Positions 1-7,208 of a stretch of 44,789 bases of DNA are shown here, piece by piece (positions within the stretch are counted from its first letter, which is position 1; each line of letters starts with the position of its first letter). Source of the DNA: Cyclobacterium qasimii M12-11B (GTDB lineage: Bacteria > Bacteroidota > Bacteroidia > Cytophagales > Cyclobacteriaceae). Location of the stretch: assembly GCF_000427295.1 (NCBI RefSeq), contig NZ_ATNM01000014.1, positions 1 through 44,789 of the forward strand, in the 5' to 3' direction. Below the pieces are notes generated by a model, which was not told where the DNA came from, did not search any database, and worked only from the letters and a program-made list of their open reading frames with translations. The translations under genes were made by a program, and so were the position numbers.

Positions 1-412
1 CCAGAATTATATGCGCATTACCAACTAAAAATTCAATAAGGTTAAACAGCAACTCCTTCAAAACAAACCCGGCCCTGAAAGGGACAAATATAATAGCACA
101 GGGTGAAGCCCTGTGTGGAAAATCAATATTGCAACCTAAGCCCTGCAGGGGCGAAATATTTTGAGCAATTCGGGATTTATCTGTGATGAATACTTGTCCT
201 AAATAAAGTTTACCGATTATTATTTAAATACAACTTTAGATTTACATTTCACCACCCCATTTCTCACCCTTTATTATAAAGCGGATTTTGAGTATTCAAA
301 TTAGCTTATAGCATTACTAATTTAAAATTGAGTCAGTACAATAAGTGAATCCAAAGGGGTTGGTGTTAAGATAACCGAACCCTGAGCGGAGCCGCCGGGA
401 TAGGGAAAGGTT
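1..412. other. Gene-free left edge of the window
   Basis: No credible ORF is seen on either strand. Besides the palindromic repeat at 68-165, there is a GC-rich hairpin-forming stretch at 380-405 (outer CCCT/AGGG, inner GCGG/CCGC) just beyond the stop codon of the HIT gene. It could act in transcription termination on the minus strand, but it lacks a clear T-tract. The rest is AT-rich sequence without recognisable signals. Confidence 0.5.
68..165. repeat. Intergenic palindromic repeat (REP-like)
   Basis: A compact cluster of small palindromes lies in otherwise AT-rich sequence. There is a perfect 7-bp stem CACAGGG/CCCTGTG with loop TGAAG at 97-115, a self-complementary CCCTGCAGGG at 141-150, and a CCCTGAAAGGG-type motif at 73-83. 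Palindromes spaced like this occur as dispersed intergenic elements in Bacteroidota genomes; that family assignment is from general knowledge. A related but shorter motif (CCCC-GACA-GGGG followed by TGACAT...TATAGCC) lies near the right end of the window. No ORF covers it. Confidence 0.5.
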
Positions 413-817
413 TTAATTCCCTTGATCGAAAGCTAGTTTAATTTTTGAGGCAATTTCTTCCATTTCTTCTTTTGCCAACTTAAGTTTCGGTCGACTAAAA
501 TTGATATCATCCATACTCCTAAGTGGCACCAAATGGATATGTACATGAGGAACCTCCAAACCAATTACGGCCACGCCTATTCGGGTACATTTGATGACTG
601 ACTCCTGGGCTTTGGCTACTTTCTTAGCGAAAAGATGAAGACTAGAGTACAATTCATCCTTCAGGTCATAGATATAATCCACTTCTTCCTTTGGCACCAC
701 CAATACGTGGCCTTTTACCAATGGCATAATATCTAAAAAAGCAATATGTTGCTCATCCTCAGCAACAATATGAGCGGGGATTTCTCTGTTGATTATCTTT
801 GTGAAAATAGAAGGCAT
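413..817 (-). CDS. HIT family protein (histidine-triad nucleotide hydrolase)
   Basis: The 134-residue protein is the normal length for a single-domain HIT protein. The histidine triad HVHIH at residues 91-95 is followed by hydrophobic residues, as in the HxHxHxx signature; the middle His is the expected nucleophile on nucleoside phosphates. The N-terminus (SIFTKIINREIPAHIV) is the usual HINT/PKCI-like start, supporting this ATG. Members hydrolyse nucleoside phosphoramidates or dinucleoside polyphosphates; the substrate here cannot be told. It lies 63 nt downstream of greA on the same strand. A terminator-like hairpin falls between them, so co-transcription would be by read-through only. No frame problem is visible. 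Confidence 0.9.
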   Translation of the reverse strand: MPSIFTKIINREIPAHIVAEDEQHIAFLDIMPLVKGHVLVVPKEEVDYIYDLKDELYSSLHLFAKKVAKAQESVIKCTRIGVAVIGLEVPHVHIHLVPLRSMDDINFSRPKLKLAKEEMEEIASKIKLAFDQGN

Positions 818-842
818 AAGTAGGGAAGTTAATTAATAATCA

Positions 843-876
843 CAAAAAAATCCCGATGCATCGCAACCGGGATTAA
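843..876 (-). terminator. Rho-independent terminator of greA
   Basis: AATCCCG (849-855) pairs with CGGGATT (868-874) around a 12-nt loop. On the minus strand the stem is followed directly by seven T residues. It begins within 10 nt of the greA stop codon. Confidence 0.7.
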
Positions 877-880
877 AAAA

Positions 881-1354
881 TTATAAGCTAATTTCTAACA
901 CTTCAAATTCAACCAAACCTGCAGGGGCTTGAATTTGAGCAATTTCACCAACTTTCTTACCTAAAAGGCCTTTTCCAAAAGGAGATGCCGAAGAAATTTT
1001 ATTGGCTTTCAAGTCTGCCTCTTCTTCAGAAACAAGCATGTAGGAGACGGTCATCCCGTTTTTTACATTTTTTATCTTCACTGTGCAAAGAATTCCTACT
1101 TTAGAGTTGTCCATTTTGGAGTTATCCAATACCCTGGCATTACCAACGACATTCTCAAGTTTGGCAATCTTCAATTCCAAATGCCCTTGTGCATCTTTGG
1201 CTGCATCATATTCAGCATTCTCACTTAGATCACCTTTATCTCTTGCTTCAGCAATTTGCTTAGCAATGTCTGTTCTGCCTTTGGTTTTCAGGAACTGAAG
1301 CTCTTCTTTGAGCTTCCGTAACCCTTCTTCTGTATAATATTGTATGCTTCCCAT
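881..1354 (-). CDS. greA: Transcription elongation factor GreA
   Basis: The 157-residue protein matches the standard GreA length and layout. An N-terminal coiled coil (about residues 8-75) carries the tip motif GDLSENAEYD at 41-50. Its acidic residues Asp42 and Glu45 are the ones that coordinate the second Mg2+ in the RNA polymerase active site. The C-terminal FKBP-like domain ends with SPFGKGLLGKKVGE. GreA stimulates cleavage of backtracked transcripts and rescues stalled polymerase. A well-formed promoter lies at 1442-1472, and a strong hairpin sits in the leader between promoter and start, so leader-based control is possible. Its own terminator follows immediately. Confidence 0.97.
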   Translation of the reverse strand: MGSIQYYTEEGLRKLKEELQFLKTKGRTDIAKQIAEARDKGDLSENAEYDAAKDAQGHLELKIAKLENVVGNARVLDNSKMDNSKVGILCTVKIKNVKNGMTVSYMLVSEEEADLKANKISSASPFGKGLLGKKVGEIAQIQAPAGLVEFEVLEISL

Positions 1355-1382
1355 ATCAATTAATTGTTAACCTCTTATATAA

Positions 1383-1420
1383 ATAAAATAACGGCCTCAA
1401 CATTGGGACCGTTATTTTAT
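1383..1420 (-). terminator. Hairpin in greA leader / downstream of dehydrogenase gene
   Basis: A perfect 12-bp stem, ATAAAATAACGG (1383-1394) with CCGTTATTTTAT (1409-1420), surrounds a 14-nt loop. On the minus strand it lies downstream of the dehydrogenase stop (1496) but also downstream of the greA promoter (-7 box 1442-1449). It is therefore inside the greA 5' leader, 29 nt before the start codon. The following tract is AT-rich but not a pure T-run, so termination may be partial. Confidence 0.6.
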
Positions 1421-1441
1421 GCTTCCTTTATTTTGTACTGG

Positions 1442-1472
1442 CAAAGATAAAATAAGAATTCATATTTTACAA
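1442..1472 (-). promoter_or_regulatory. Bacteroidota-type promoter for greA
   Basis: On the minus strand, TTG (complement of 1470-1472), a 20-nt spacer and TATCTTTG (complement of 1442-1449) match the Bacteroidota consensus TTG-N19-21-TAnnTTTG. Transcription would begin near 1435, giving a leader of about 80 nt before the greA ATG. Confidence 0.7.
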
Positions 1473-1495
1473 TTTAACTATCTTTTATTAAGCCA

Positions 1496-2428
1496 TTAAC
1501 CATGCCATTGGCCTGCTATTTTGGCCACTAGCACTTCATTTATTTTGTAGTAAGACTCTTTGGTCCACCCTGCTACATGGGGTGAAAACAGCACCTGTTT
1601 AAAGCCCGTTAGTTGTTCAAACGACTTTTTCTCAGCAACAGTTAGCTTCTGGAGTTTTTCTTTCTCCAGCACATCCAAAGCAGCCCCTTTTAATTTCCCA
1701 TTCTGGAGTCCCTCATTCAGGGTTTCAAAACTAATGACTTCTCCACGAGCTGTATTGATCAGGTAAAAGGGTTTGTTAAACCCGTTGATAATTTCGGTGG
1801 TGAAGAACCCTTTTGTTTCTTCCGTCAGTGGCACATGAATACTTAAAACATCTGCTTTTTCCTGAATGGTCTCAAAGCTACATTCCTCAACAAATTCATT
1901 GCCAAAACCCTTCTTGTATTTGTCATAAGCCAGTACTTTAACGCCAAAACCCTGAAGCCGCTTTGCAAAAGCAGCTCCCATGTTCCCAAAACCAAAAACA
2001 CCTACGGTTTTACCACATAACTCTTCTCCTCTATTTCCCTCTCTGTCCCAAATACCACGCCTTACTTGACTATCGGACTGTACATAATGATTAAAAAGTG
2101 CCAAAAGCATTCCCACAGCATGTTCCCCAACCGCATCTCTATTACCTTCTGGGGCAGCATAAAGTGCAATGTCATTTTGTTCCAGGTATTCCAAATCAAT
2201 ATTATCTAAGCCTGCACCTGCTCGGGCCACAAACTTTAAACTTATTCCTTTTACCAATAAAGCCCTGTCAATGGGCGTTTTAGAACGAATAACAAGCCCT
2301 CCATAGTCGGATAATATTTGAAGGATGCCCTCTCTATCTATATCGGGCCTATAATGTGCTTCGTAACCCTTTTCTTCCAACAACGGGACGATGCTTTCAT
2401 GCATCTCGTCAATGATTAATATTTTCAT
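1496..2428 (-). CDS. NAD-dependent 2-hydroxyacid dehydrogenase (phosphoglycerate dehydrogenase-like)
   Basis: The 310-residue protein has the D-2-hydroxyacid dehydrogenase fold. A catalytic domain is interrupted by a Rossmann domain with GFGNMG at 146-151. The substrate-binding Arg lies in NTARGE (Arg228), and the catalytic His is in SPHVAG (His284). It is the short form without an ACT regulatory domain, so serine feedback through ACT is not expected. A role in the first step of serine synthesis (3-phosphoglycerate to 3-phosphohydroxypyruvate) is likely but not proven; other 2-hydroxyacid substrates are possible. The ATG lies 7 nt after the mgtE stop, which suggests one transcript with mgtE and ksgA. 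Confidence 0.85.
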   Translation of the reverse strand: MKILIIDEMHESIVPLLEEKGYEAHYRPDIDREGILQILSDYGGLVIRSKTPIDRALLVKGISLKFVARAGAGLDNIDLEYLEQNDIALYAAPEGNRDAVGEHAVGMLLALFNHYVQSDSQVRRGIWDREGNRGEELCGKTVGVFGFGNMGAAFAKRLQGFGVKVLAYDKYKKGFGNEFVEECSFETIQEKADVLSIHVPLTEETKGFFTTEIINGFNKPFYLINTARGEVISFETLNEGLQNGKLKGAALDVLEKEKLQKLTVAEKKSFEQLTGFKQVLFSPHVAGWTKESYYKINEVLVAKIAGQWHG

Positions 2429-2435
2429 GCGCTAA

Positions 2436-3802
2436 TTAAAGATTCAATAACAAAGTGGCTACCATAAAATACACACCTAAACCCAACAAATCATTGGCGG
2501 TAGTGATAAAGGGTCCTGAAGCCATCGCAGGATTGATCCCCAATTTATCTAAAACAATAGGTGTCAATGTTCCCATAAAGGAAGCCAGCAAAACCACACT
2601 AAATAAGGCAATACTTACAACCAAACCAAACTTGACTTCCTTGTCATACAGAAATACCACAGTGGCCATCACAAACAAAGAAAGTACCAGCCCATTTAAA
2701 ACAGCAACTAAAAGCACTTTAAGCAACCGCTTGGTCAAACTATCTGCAAATACGGACCTATTTGCCAAACTCTGTACGACCAATGTAGAAGACTGAATGC
2801 CTACGTTTCCCCCTGTTGCTGTAATCAGCGGAATAAAAAAAGCCAACGCCGTTACGGCATTTAGGCCCTCTTCAAAGAAACCTATAAATCCAGCTCCCAA
2901 AAGCCCCCCTACCATACCTATTAAAAGCCAAGGCAACCTGGCCCTGGAAAGTCTATATACCGAATCGGATTCTTCTACATCATCCGATATACCTGTCATT
3001 GCCTGTATATCTTCCTCTGCCTGTTCTCTTATCAAGTCCAGGATATCATCCACGGTGATTCTTCCTACAAGTTTGTTTTTAACATTTACTACTGGGACAG
3101 CCTCCAAGTCATACTTCCGCATAATTTCAGCTACCTCTTCACCAGCCATATAAGTAGGTACAGATATAAGGCTGTCTTCGTAAAGGTCGGCCACTTTAGT
3201 ATCCGAAGAGGCAAGGATTAACTTTTTCAAGGCTACCCGACCTAGTAATTGCTCCTTATTGTCTACCACATAAATGCTAAAGATCTTCTCTACATTTTCA
3301 GCCTGTCTCCTGATTTCATCGATCGTTTGCACCACGGTCCAGTTCAGGTTGGCTTTGATGATCTCTTTAGCCATCAATCCACCAGCACTGTCTTCATCGT
3401 AACGAAGGAGCTCAATAATATGAAGCGACTTTTCTTTGGCTGCAAGATGGCTAATAACGGCTTCACGGTCATTTACCACCAATTGATTCAACACATCTAC
3501 CGCGTCATCGGAATCCATGTGATCTATAAGCGTGGCCAACTCCTCCGGTGGCATCGCCTTGATCACTTTGTACTGCGGGTCCTCATCCAGCTCAATCAAT
3601 ATGTCTGCAGAAAAATCCGGATCAAGGGCCCTTAAAACAAAAGGGCCTCCATCATGTCCAGCTCATCCAATAAGGCAGCTACATCTGCTTTATTGGCATC
3701 CTGCATAGATTCCTGGATGGATGCTATGTGCTCGCCAGTAATGTTCTCCTTTAGTGCCTCCAGGTATTCCCTGGACAGCTCAAATGCTTTTATTCTTTCC
3801 AA
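2436..3802 (-). CDS. mgtE: Magnesium transporter MgtE (single-base frameshift in N-domain)
   Basis: This is a Mg2+ channel/transporter of the inner membrane. The C-terminal part (open from 3599) has the end of the MgtE N-domain (DPDDAVD-type repeats), two CBS domains and about five membrane helices with GGNVGIQSS. The N-terminal part is in another frame, reading ERIKAFELSREYLEALKENI and then ADVAALLDELDMMEALLF before a stop. Adding one T in the run at 3634-3642 joins the two as MEAL(L/F)xLRALDPDF. This gives 455 residues, the family length. No ATG is available in the N-terminal frame. The likely start is TTG at 3800-3802, overlapping the ksgA stop by 13 nt, which indicates translational coupling. 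The frameshift is probably a sequence error. Confidence 0.85.
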
Positions 3803-4572
3803 TCTTCTTCAAGTTTTTGGGTCAATAAAACAAATTCTGCTACCCCAAGCTGCTCAGCTCTCAAATCCAAAACCGGATCTGCTTTGAATTCCTCAGAGAG
3901 CCCCATAGGTTTTAGTGCATTTCTAAGCGTTTTTCTTCTAGTACTGAAGGCTTGCTTGACAAGTCTAAAGAACAATTTCTCGTCACAATCCAACTTCTCT
4001 ACCTCATTGCGCTTGATTCGAATCACGCCACTGTTGACTTTTGGTGGGGGATCAAAAACTTCTGGTGGTACCGTAAATAAATATTCCACATCATAATAGG
4101 CTTGGAGCAATACACTTAAAATACCATAAGTTTTATTGCCTTTCTTTGAAGTCATCCGTTCCGCCACTTCCTTTTGCAACATCCCAACTACCTCAGTTAC
4201 CAAATGCCTTTTCTCTAACACCTTAAAGAAAATCTGGCTGGAAATATTATAAGGAAAATTCCCTATGATTGCATGGGGACCGGTTAACTTTTCCCTGAAA
4301 TCAAAATTCAGGAAATCACCTTCCATGATATTAAGCTTGTCTGAGCCGTATTTATTATTGAGGTAGGTTATCGACTCTTTGTCTATCTCAATAAGGTTTA
4401 AATCCCAGTTTTTTTCTATTAGGAAATCAGTGAGCACACCCATCCCTGGCCCAATCTCCAACACAACATTGTTGTCCATATGGCCAGTAAGCGACACTGC
4501 TATCTTCTCTGCTATATTTAAGTCTTTCAGAAAATGCTGACCCAAATGTTTTTTAGCTCTCACTTTGCTCAT
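3790..4572 (-). CDS. rsmA: 16S rRNA dimethyladenosine transferase RsmA/KsgA
   Basis: The enzyme dimethylates two adjacent adenosines in the 3'-terminal hairpin of 16S rRNA during 30S maturation, using S-adenosylmethionine. The 260-residue length is typical. The start AKKHLGQHFL is characteristic, the SAM-binding loop is EIGPGMGVLT (39-48), and the adenosine-binding motif is NFPYN (105-109; NLPY in many members). The C-terminal helical domain is present. It is the first gene of a likely ksgA-mgtE-dehydrogenase transcript and overlaps the mgtE start. A -7 box TACTTTTG lies 34 nt upstream of the ATG. Confidence 0.96.
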   Translation of the reverse strand: MSKVRAKKHLGQHFLKDLNIAEKIAVSLTGHMDNNVVLEIGPGMGVLTDFLIEKNWDLNLIEIDKESITYLNNKYGSDKLNIMEGDFLNFDFREKLTGPHAIIGNFPYNISSQIFFKVLEKRHLVTEVVGMLQKEVAERMTSKKGNKTYGILSVLLQAYYDVEYLFTVPPEVFDPPPKVNSGVIRIKRNEVEKLDCDEKLFFRLVKQAFSTRRKTLRNALKPMGLSEEFKADPVLDLRAEQLGVAEFVLLTQKLEEDWKE

Positions 4573-4949
4573 AATACTGATTTATTTAGGGGGAATTTAA
4601 GTCATCAAAAGTAAGCAATATAATGTAACGACCATAACATAAAACGGTGGCCCTATTAAATTAAAAGCGCTTAATAATTGTCTTTGGGAGACCAAAAAAA
4701 ATTAAGAAAACAATTGTAAAACTGTTGATTCCAAACTGTTTAAAATGGAATTTAGATCAACGTGCTATCCCCAAGAAAAGGAATAGTGAAAGTGTAATTT
4801 CGACAATAAGGAATCCTATAAAAACAGGATTTACAGCTAAATCCCACTGCTTTTCATTATTTACCCTGAATTCTAAAGTGATAAGTAAGCATTATTCCTA
4901 TAGGGATTAAATAGAAAAATCCCCTAAATCCACTTGAGCAAGCACTCAG
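4573..4949. other. Intergenic region between ksgA and the RlpA-like gene
   Basis: About 380 nt of AT-rich sequence. Apart from the putative ksgA -7 box, the only structure seen is TAGGGATT (4901-4908) facing AATCCCCTA (4918-4926), an imperfect stem 23 nt beyond the RlpA gene stop. It lacks a following T-tract. The short ORF that can be drawn at 4725-4910 needs a non-ATG start and has no coding character. Confidence 0.4.
4606..4613 (-). promoter_or_regulatory. Putative -7 box upstream of ksgA
   Basis: TACTTTTG on the minus strand matches TAnnTTTG and lies 34 nt before the ksgA ATG. No TTG is seen 19-21 nt further upstream, so this rests on the -7 element only. Confidence 0.45.
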
Positions 4950-5468
4950 TCAGAAGGCCTTATTTTCGAGCTTCATCAATTCCTCCTCATCCCTTTGAAA
5001 GGCAATTACAGGCTGAAAACTTCTTAGGCGAATGTCTTTCGGGACTTTCTTGTATTGGGCTCTCACCCATTCTACTGCTTGTTCACTTAAAAGGGAAAGT
5101 TTGACTTCGACAATGCCATCGTTTACCATTTCTAATTGTTCTGCCACTCCTTTAGAAAGGTCTATAATACGCCGGGAGCTCTTGGGCAAACGATCATTGA
5201 CACGGACGATTGCCTCTAAACCATTTTGTTGGTTTGTTACTTTCAACAATGTCCCAAAAGGCAGGTGCTTGTGTGCCGCTGTGTATTCCCACATGTCATA
5301 CACTTCACCATTGGCAGTTTTGCGTTTATGAAATCGCGTTCCGTAGAAACTAGCCACACCCTCTTGAATAATCAAAAGTGAATCTGGGGAGGAGAAAGGC
5401 GATTGCGCCATTGTCGCACTTCCAAAACCCAAGGTAAGCAATAGGCATAAAGCCAAAATTCTTTTCAT
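4950..5468 (-). CDS. RlpA-like septal ring / rare lipoprotein A family protein (DPBB domain)
   Basis: From the ATG at 5466-5468 the protein has 172 residues and begins with a clean signal peptide (MKRILALCLLLTLGFGSATM-AQ). An upstream ATG at 5522 would put 18 unrelated residues before the signal sequence, so it is not used. The double-psi beta-barrel domain spans about residues 36-112: GVASFYGTRF, KTANGE, AAHKHLPFGTLLKVTN, then VRVNDR with the conserved Asp92. RlpA proteins act on peptidoglycan, and some are lytic transglycosylases. It lacks a lipobox cysteine and a SPOR domain, so it is probably a soluble periplasmic protein. The C-terminal about 50 residues are charged and specific to this protein. 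Confidence 0.85.
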   Translation of the reverse strand: MKRILALCLLLTLGFGSATMAQSPFSSPDSLLIIQEGVASFYGTRFHKRKTANGEVYDMWEYTAAHKHLPFGTLLKVTNQQNGLEAIVRVNDRLPKSSRRIIDLSKGVAEQLEMVNDGIVEVKLSLLSEQAVEWVRAQYKKVPKDIRLRSFQPVIAFQRDEEELMKLENKAF

Positions 5469-5975
5469 AATACGTTTACTTACAATAATTATTCCAATTG
5501 GTTCATAACGACTGACTTTCAATGGATTCAGAGGAAATACTCTTCAAAACCACAGAGTAAATCGAAATCCAAACTAAATAAAAACACCTGGTAAAGGATG
5601 AAATCAGTTGAAATATAAGACGTTTGTTAGAGGGTCTTCAGACATTATTTATAATTTCAGAATAGTAATTTTTGTATCCCTTGTACAAACACATAAATTG
5701 AACGCAATTCTTTATTCCTTTACAGAAATCACTTCAAAAATAAAGAAATGCCCTTGTCCTCGTCTGTCTTTAACGTAAATTTAACCATGTTTAACGCTGG
5801 TTATTCAACAAAGGTCGCAACAAGTGGTGGAAGTACTAGAGAATCAGGGGCAATGGTCCCGCCAAAGCTTGGTAGATAAGGAACCAGTAAACATTTATTG
5901 TTATTGACCTGATACCAGCACAAAATTAGATATTTTGGCCTTAATTATCAATTTTCATTATAGCTTTTCATAATA
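5469..5975. other. Divergent intergenic region between the RlpA-like gene and sbcD
   Basis: About 500 nt without a credible ORF. A minus-strand TATTTTTG (complement of 5735-5742) fits the TAnnTTTG box but lies 267 nt from the RlpA start. No convincing plus-strand promoter was found for sbcD. Confidence 0.35.
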
Positions 5976-7208
5976 ATGCAAATCAAAATATTACATACTG
6001 CCGACTGGCATTTGGGAAAAAGGCTTCAAGAAGCCTCAAGACTGGAAGAGCAAAAACTTGTGTTAGAGGAAATCACAGCCATTGCAGATGCAGAAGCGGT
6101 CGATTTGGTTTTGATTGCTGGAGATATTTTTGATGGATTTAATCCCAGCCATGAAGCCATCGAATTACTTTACAGAACCCTTCGAAAGCTGTCCAAAAAT
6201 GGGCAAAGGCCTATAGTAGCCATATCAGGAAACCATGACAGCACCCAGTTTATAGAAGCGCCAGATCCATTGGCAAGAGAAATGGGAATATTCTTTTACA
6301 GCAGGTACGATTCCATTATCCCAACGGGGAAACTTGACAGTGGAATTGAAGTGGTTGCTTCCGACAAGGGCTTCGTTTCGCTGAAATTACCACAATGGGA
6401 TTTCCCTGTGCGCATCCTATTGGCTCCCTATGCCAACGAAGTATCTTTACGCACCTACCTTGGTGAAGGCGACAGAGAAAATGAATTGAGGAACGTATTA
6501 AAAGATAAATGGACAGCTCTTGCTGACCAATATTGTGACCCTTCAGGTTTAAACTTATTCGTCGGTCATTTTTTCTTCGTTAAAGAAGGATCTAAACCAG
6601 AACAGGAACCAGAAAGCGAGCGCCCCATTCTACATGTGGGTGGCACTCAGGCCTTGTACACTTCCAATATCCCACACCAAATCCAATACGCTGCTCTAGG
6701 TCATTTGCATCGCTACCATGCCACAAGTAAAAGTCCAATCCCTGTAGTGTATTCCAGTTCTCCGCTAGCCTATTCTTTCAGCGAGGCAGGACAAGAAAAA
6801 CAAGTGGTACTTATCCAAGGTGAGCCAGGAAAACCAGTAAGTTATAGACCTATCCCACTGAAGCAAGGCCGGAAATTGGAACGTAAAAAATTCAGCGAAC
6901 TAACGACAGCCGTGCAATGGCTGGAGGAAAACCCTTATTGCTTCGTGGAATTGACCTACGAAACAGATAACTCCATCGATGCGGCCACCAGGAAAAGCAT
7001 TCTACAAGCGCACGATGGGATCATCAACCTTATCCCTCAAATCAAAAACCTCGGTGAGGAGACAGATAACCAGTTACAGGTAGAAGATTTAGAAAAAGAC
7101 ATGACGAGTTTGTTTAACATGTATTATAAAAGTGAAAAAGGACAATTACCTAACGAGGAATTAATGTCAGTTTTTAAAGAAATCCTTAGCCAAGACAATA
7201 AAATATGA
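5976..7208 (+). CDS. sbcD: Exonuclease subunit SbcD (Mre11-type nuclease)
   Basis: This is the nuclease subunit of the SbcCD complex, which opens hairpins and protein-blocked DNA ends. The 410-residue protein shows the calcineurin-like phosphoesterase motifs in order: D10/H12 in TADWHLGK, GD at 49-50, GNHD at 85-88, and a late GHLHRYH. These bind two Mn2+ ions. The stop codon overlaps the sbcC start (ATGA), which is the usual coupled arrangement. The length agrees with the family and the frame is intact. Confidence 0.96.
   Translation: MQIKILHTADWHLGKRLQEASRLEEQKLVLEEITAIADAEAVDLVLIAGDIFDGFNPSHEAIELLYRTLRKLSKNGQRPIVAISGNHDSTQFIEAPDPLAREMGIFFYSRYDSIIPTGKLDSGIEVVASDKGFVSLKLPQWDFPVRILLAPYANEVSLRTYLGEGDRENELRNVLKDKWTALADQYCDPSGLNLFVGHFFFVKEGSKPEQEPESERPILHVGGTQALYTSNIPHQIQYAALGHLHRYHATSKSPIPVVYSSSPLAYSFSEAGQEKQVVLIQGEPGKPVSYRPIPLKQGRKLERKKFSELTTAVQWLEENPYCFVELTYETDNSIDAATRKSILQAHDGIINLIPQIKNLGEETDNQLQVEDLEKDMTSLFNMYYKSEKGQLPNEELMSVFKEILSQDNKI

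Noticed and set aside
4725-4910. Plus-strand 61-codon ORF between ksgA and the RlpA-like gene
   Set aside because: Non-ATG start, no motif, and composition typical of noncoding AT-rich DNA.
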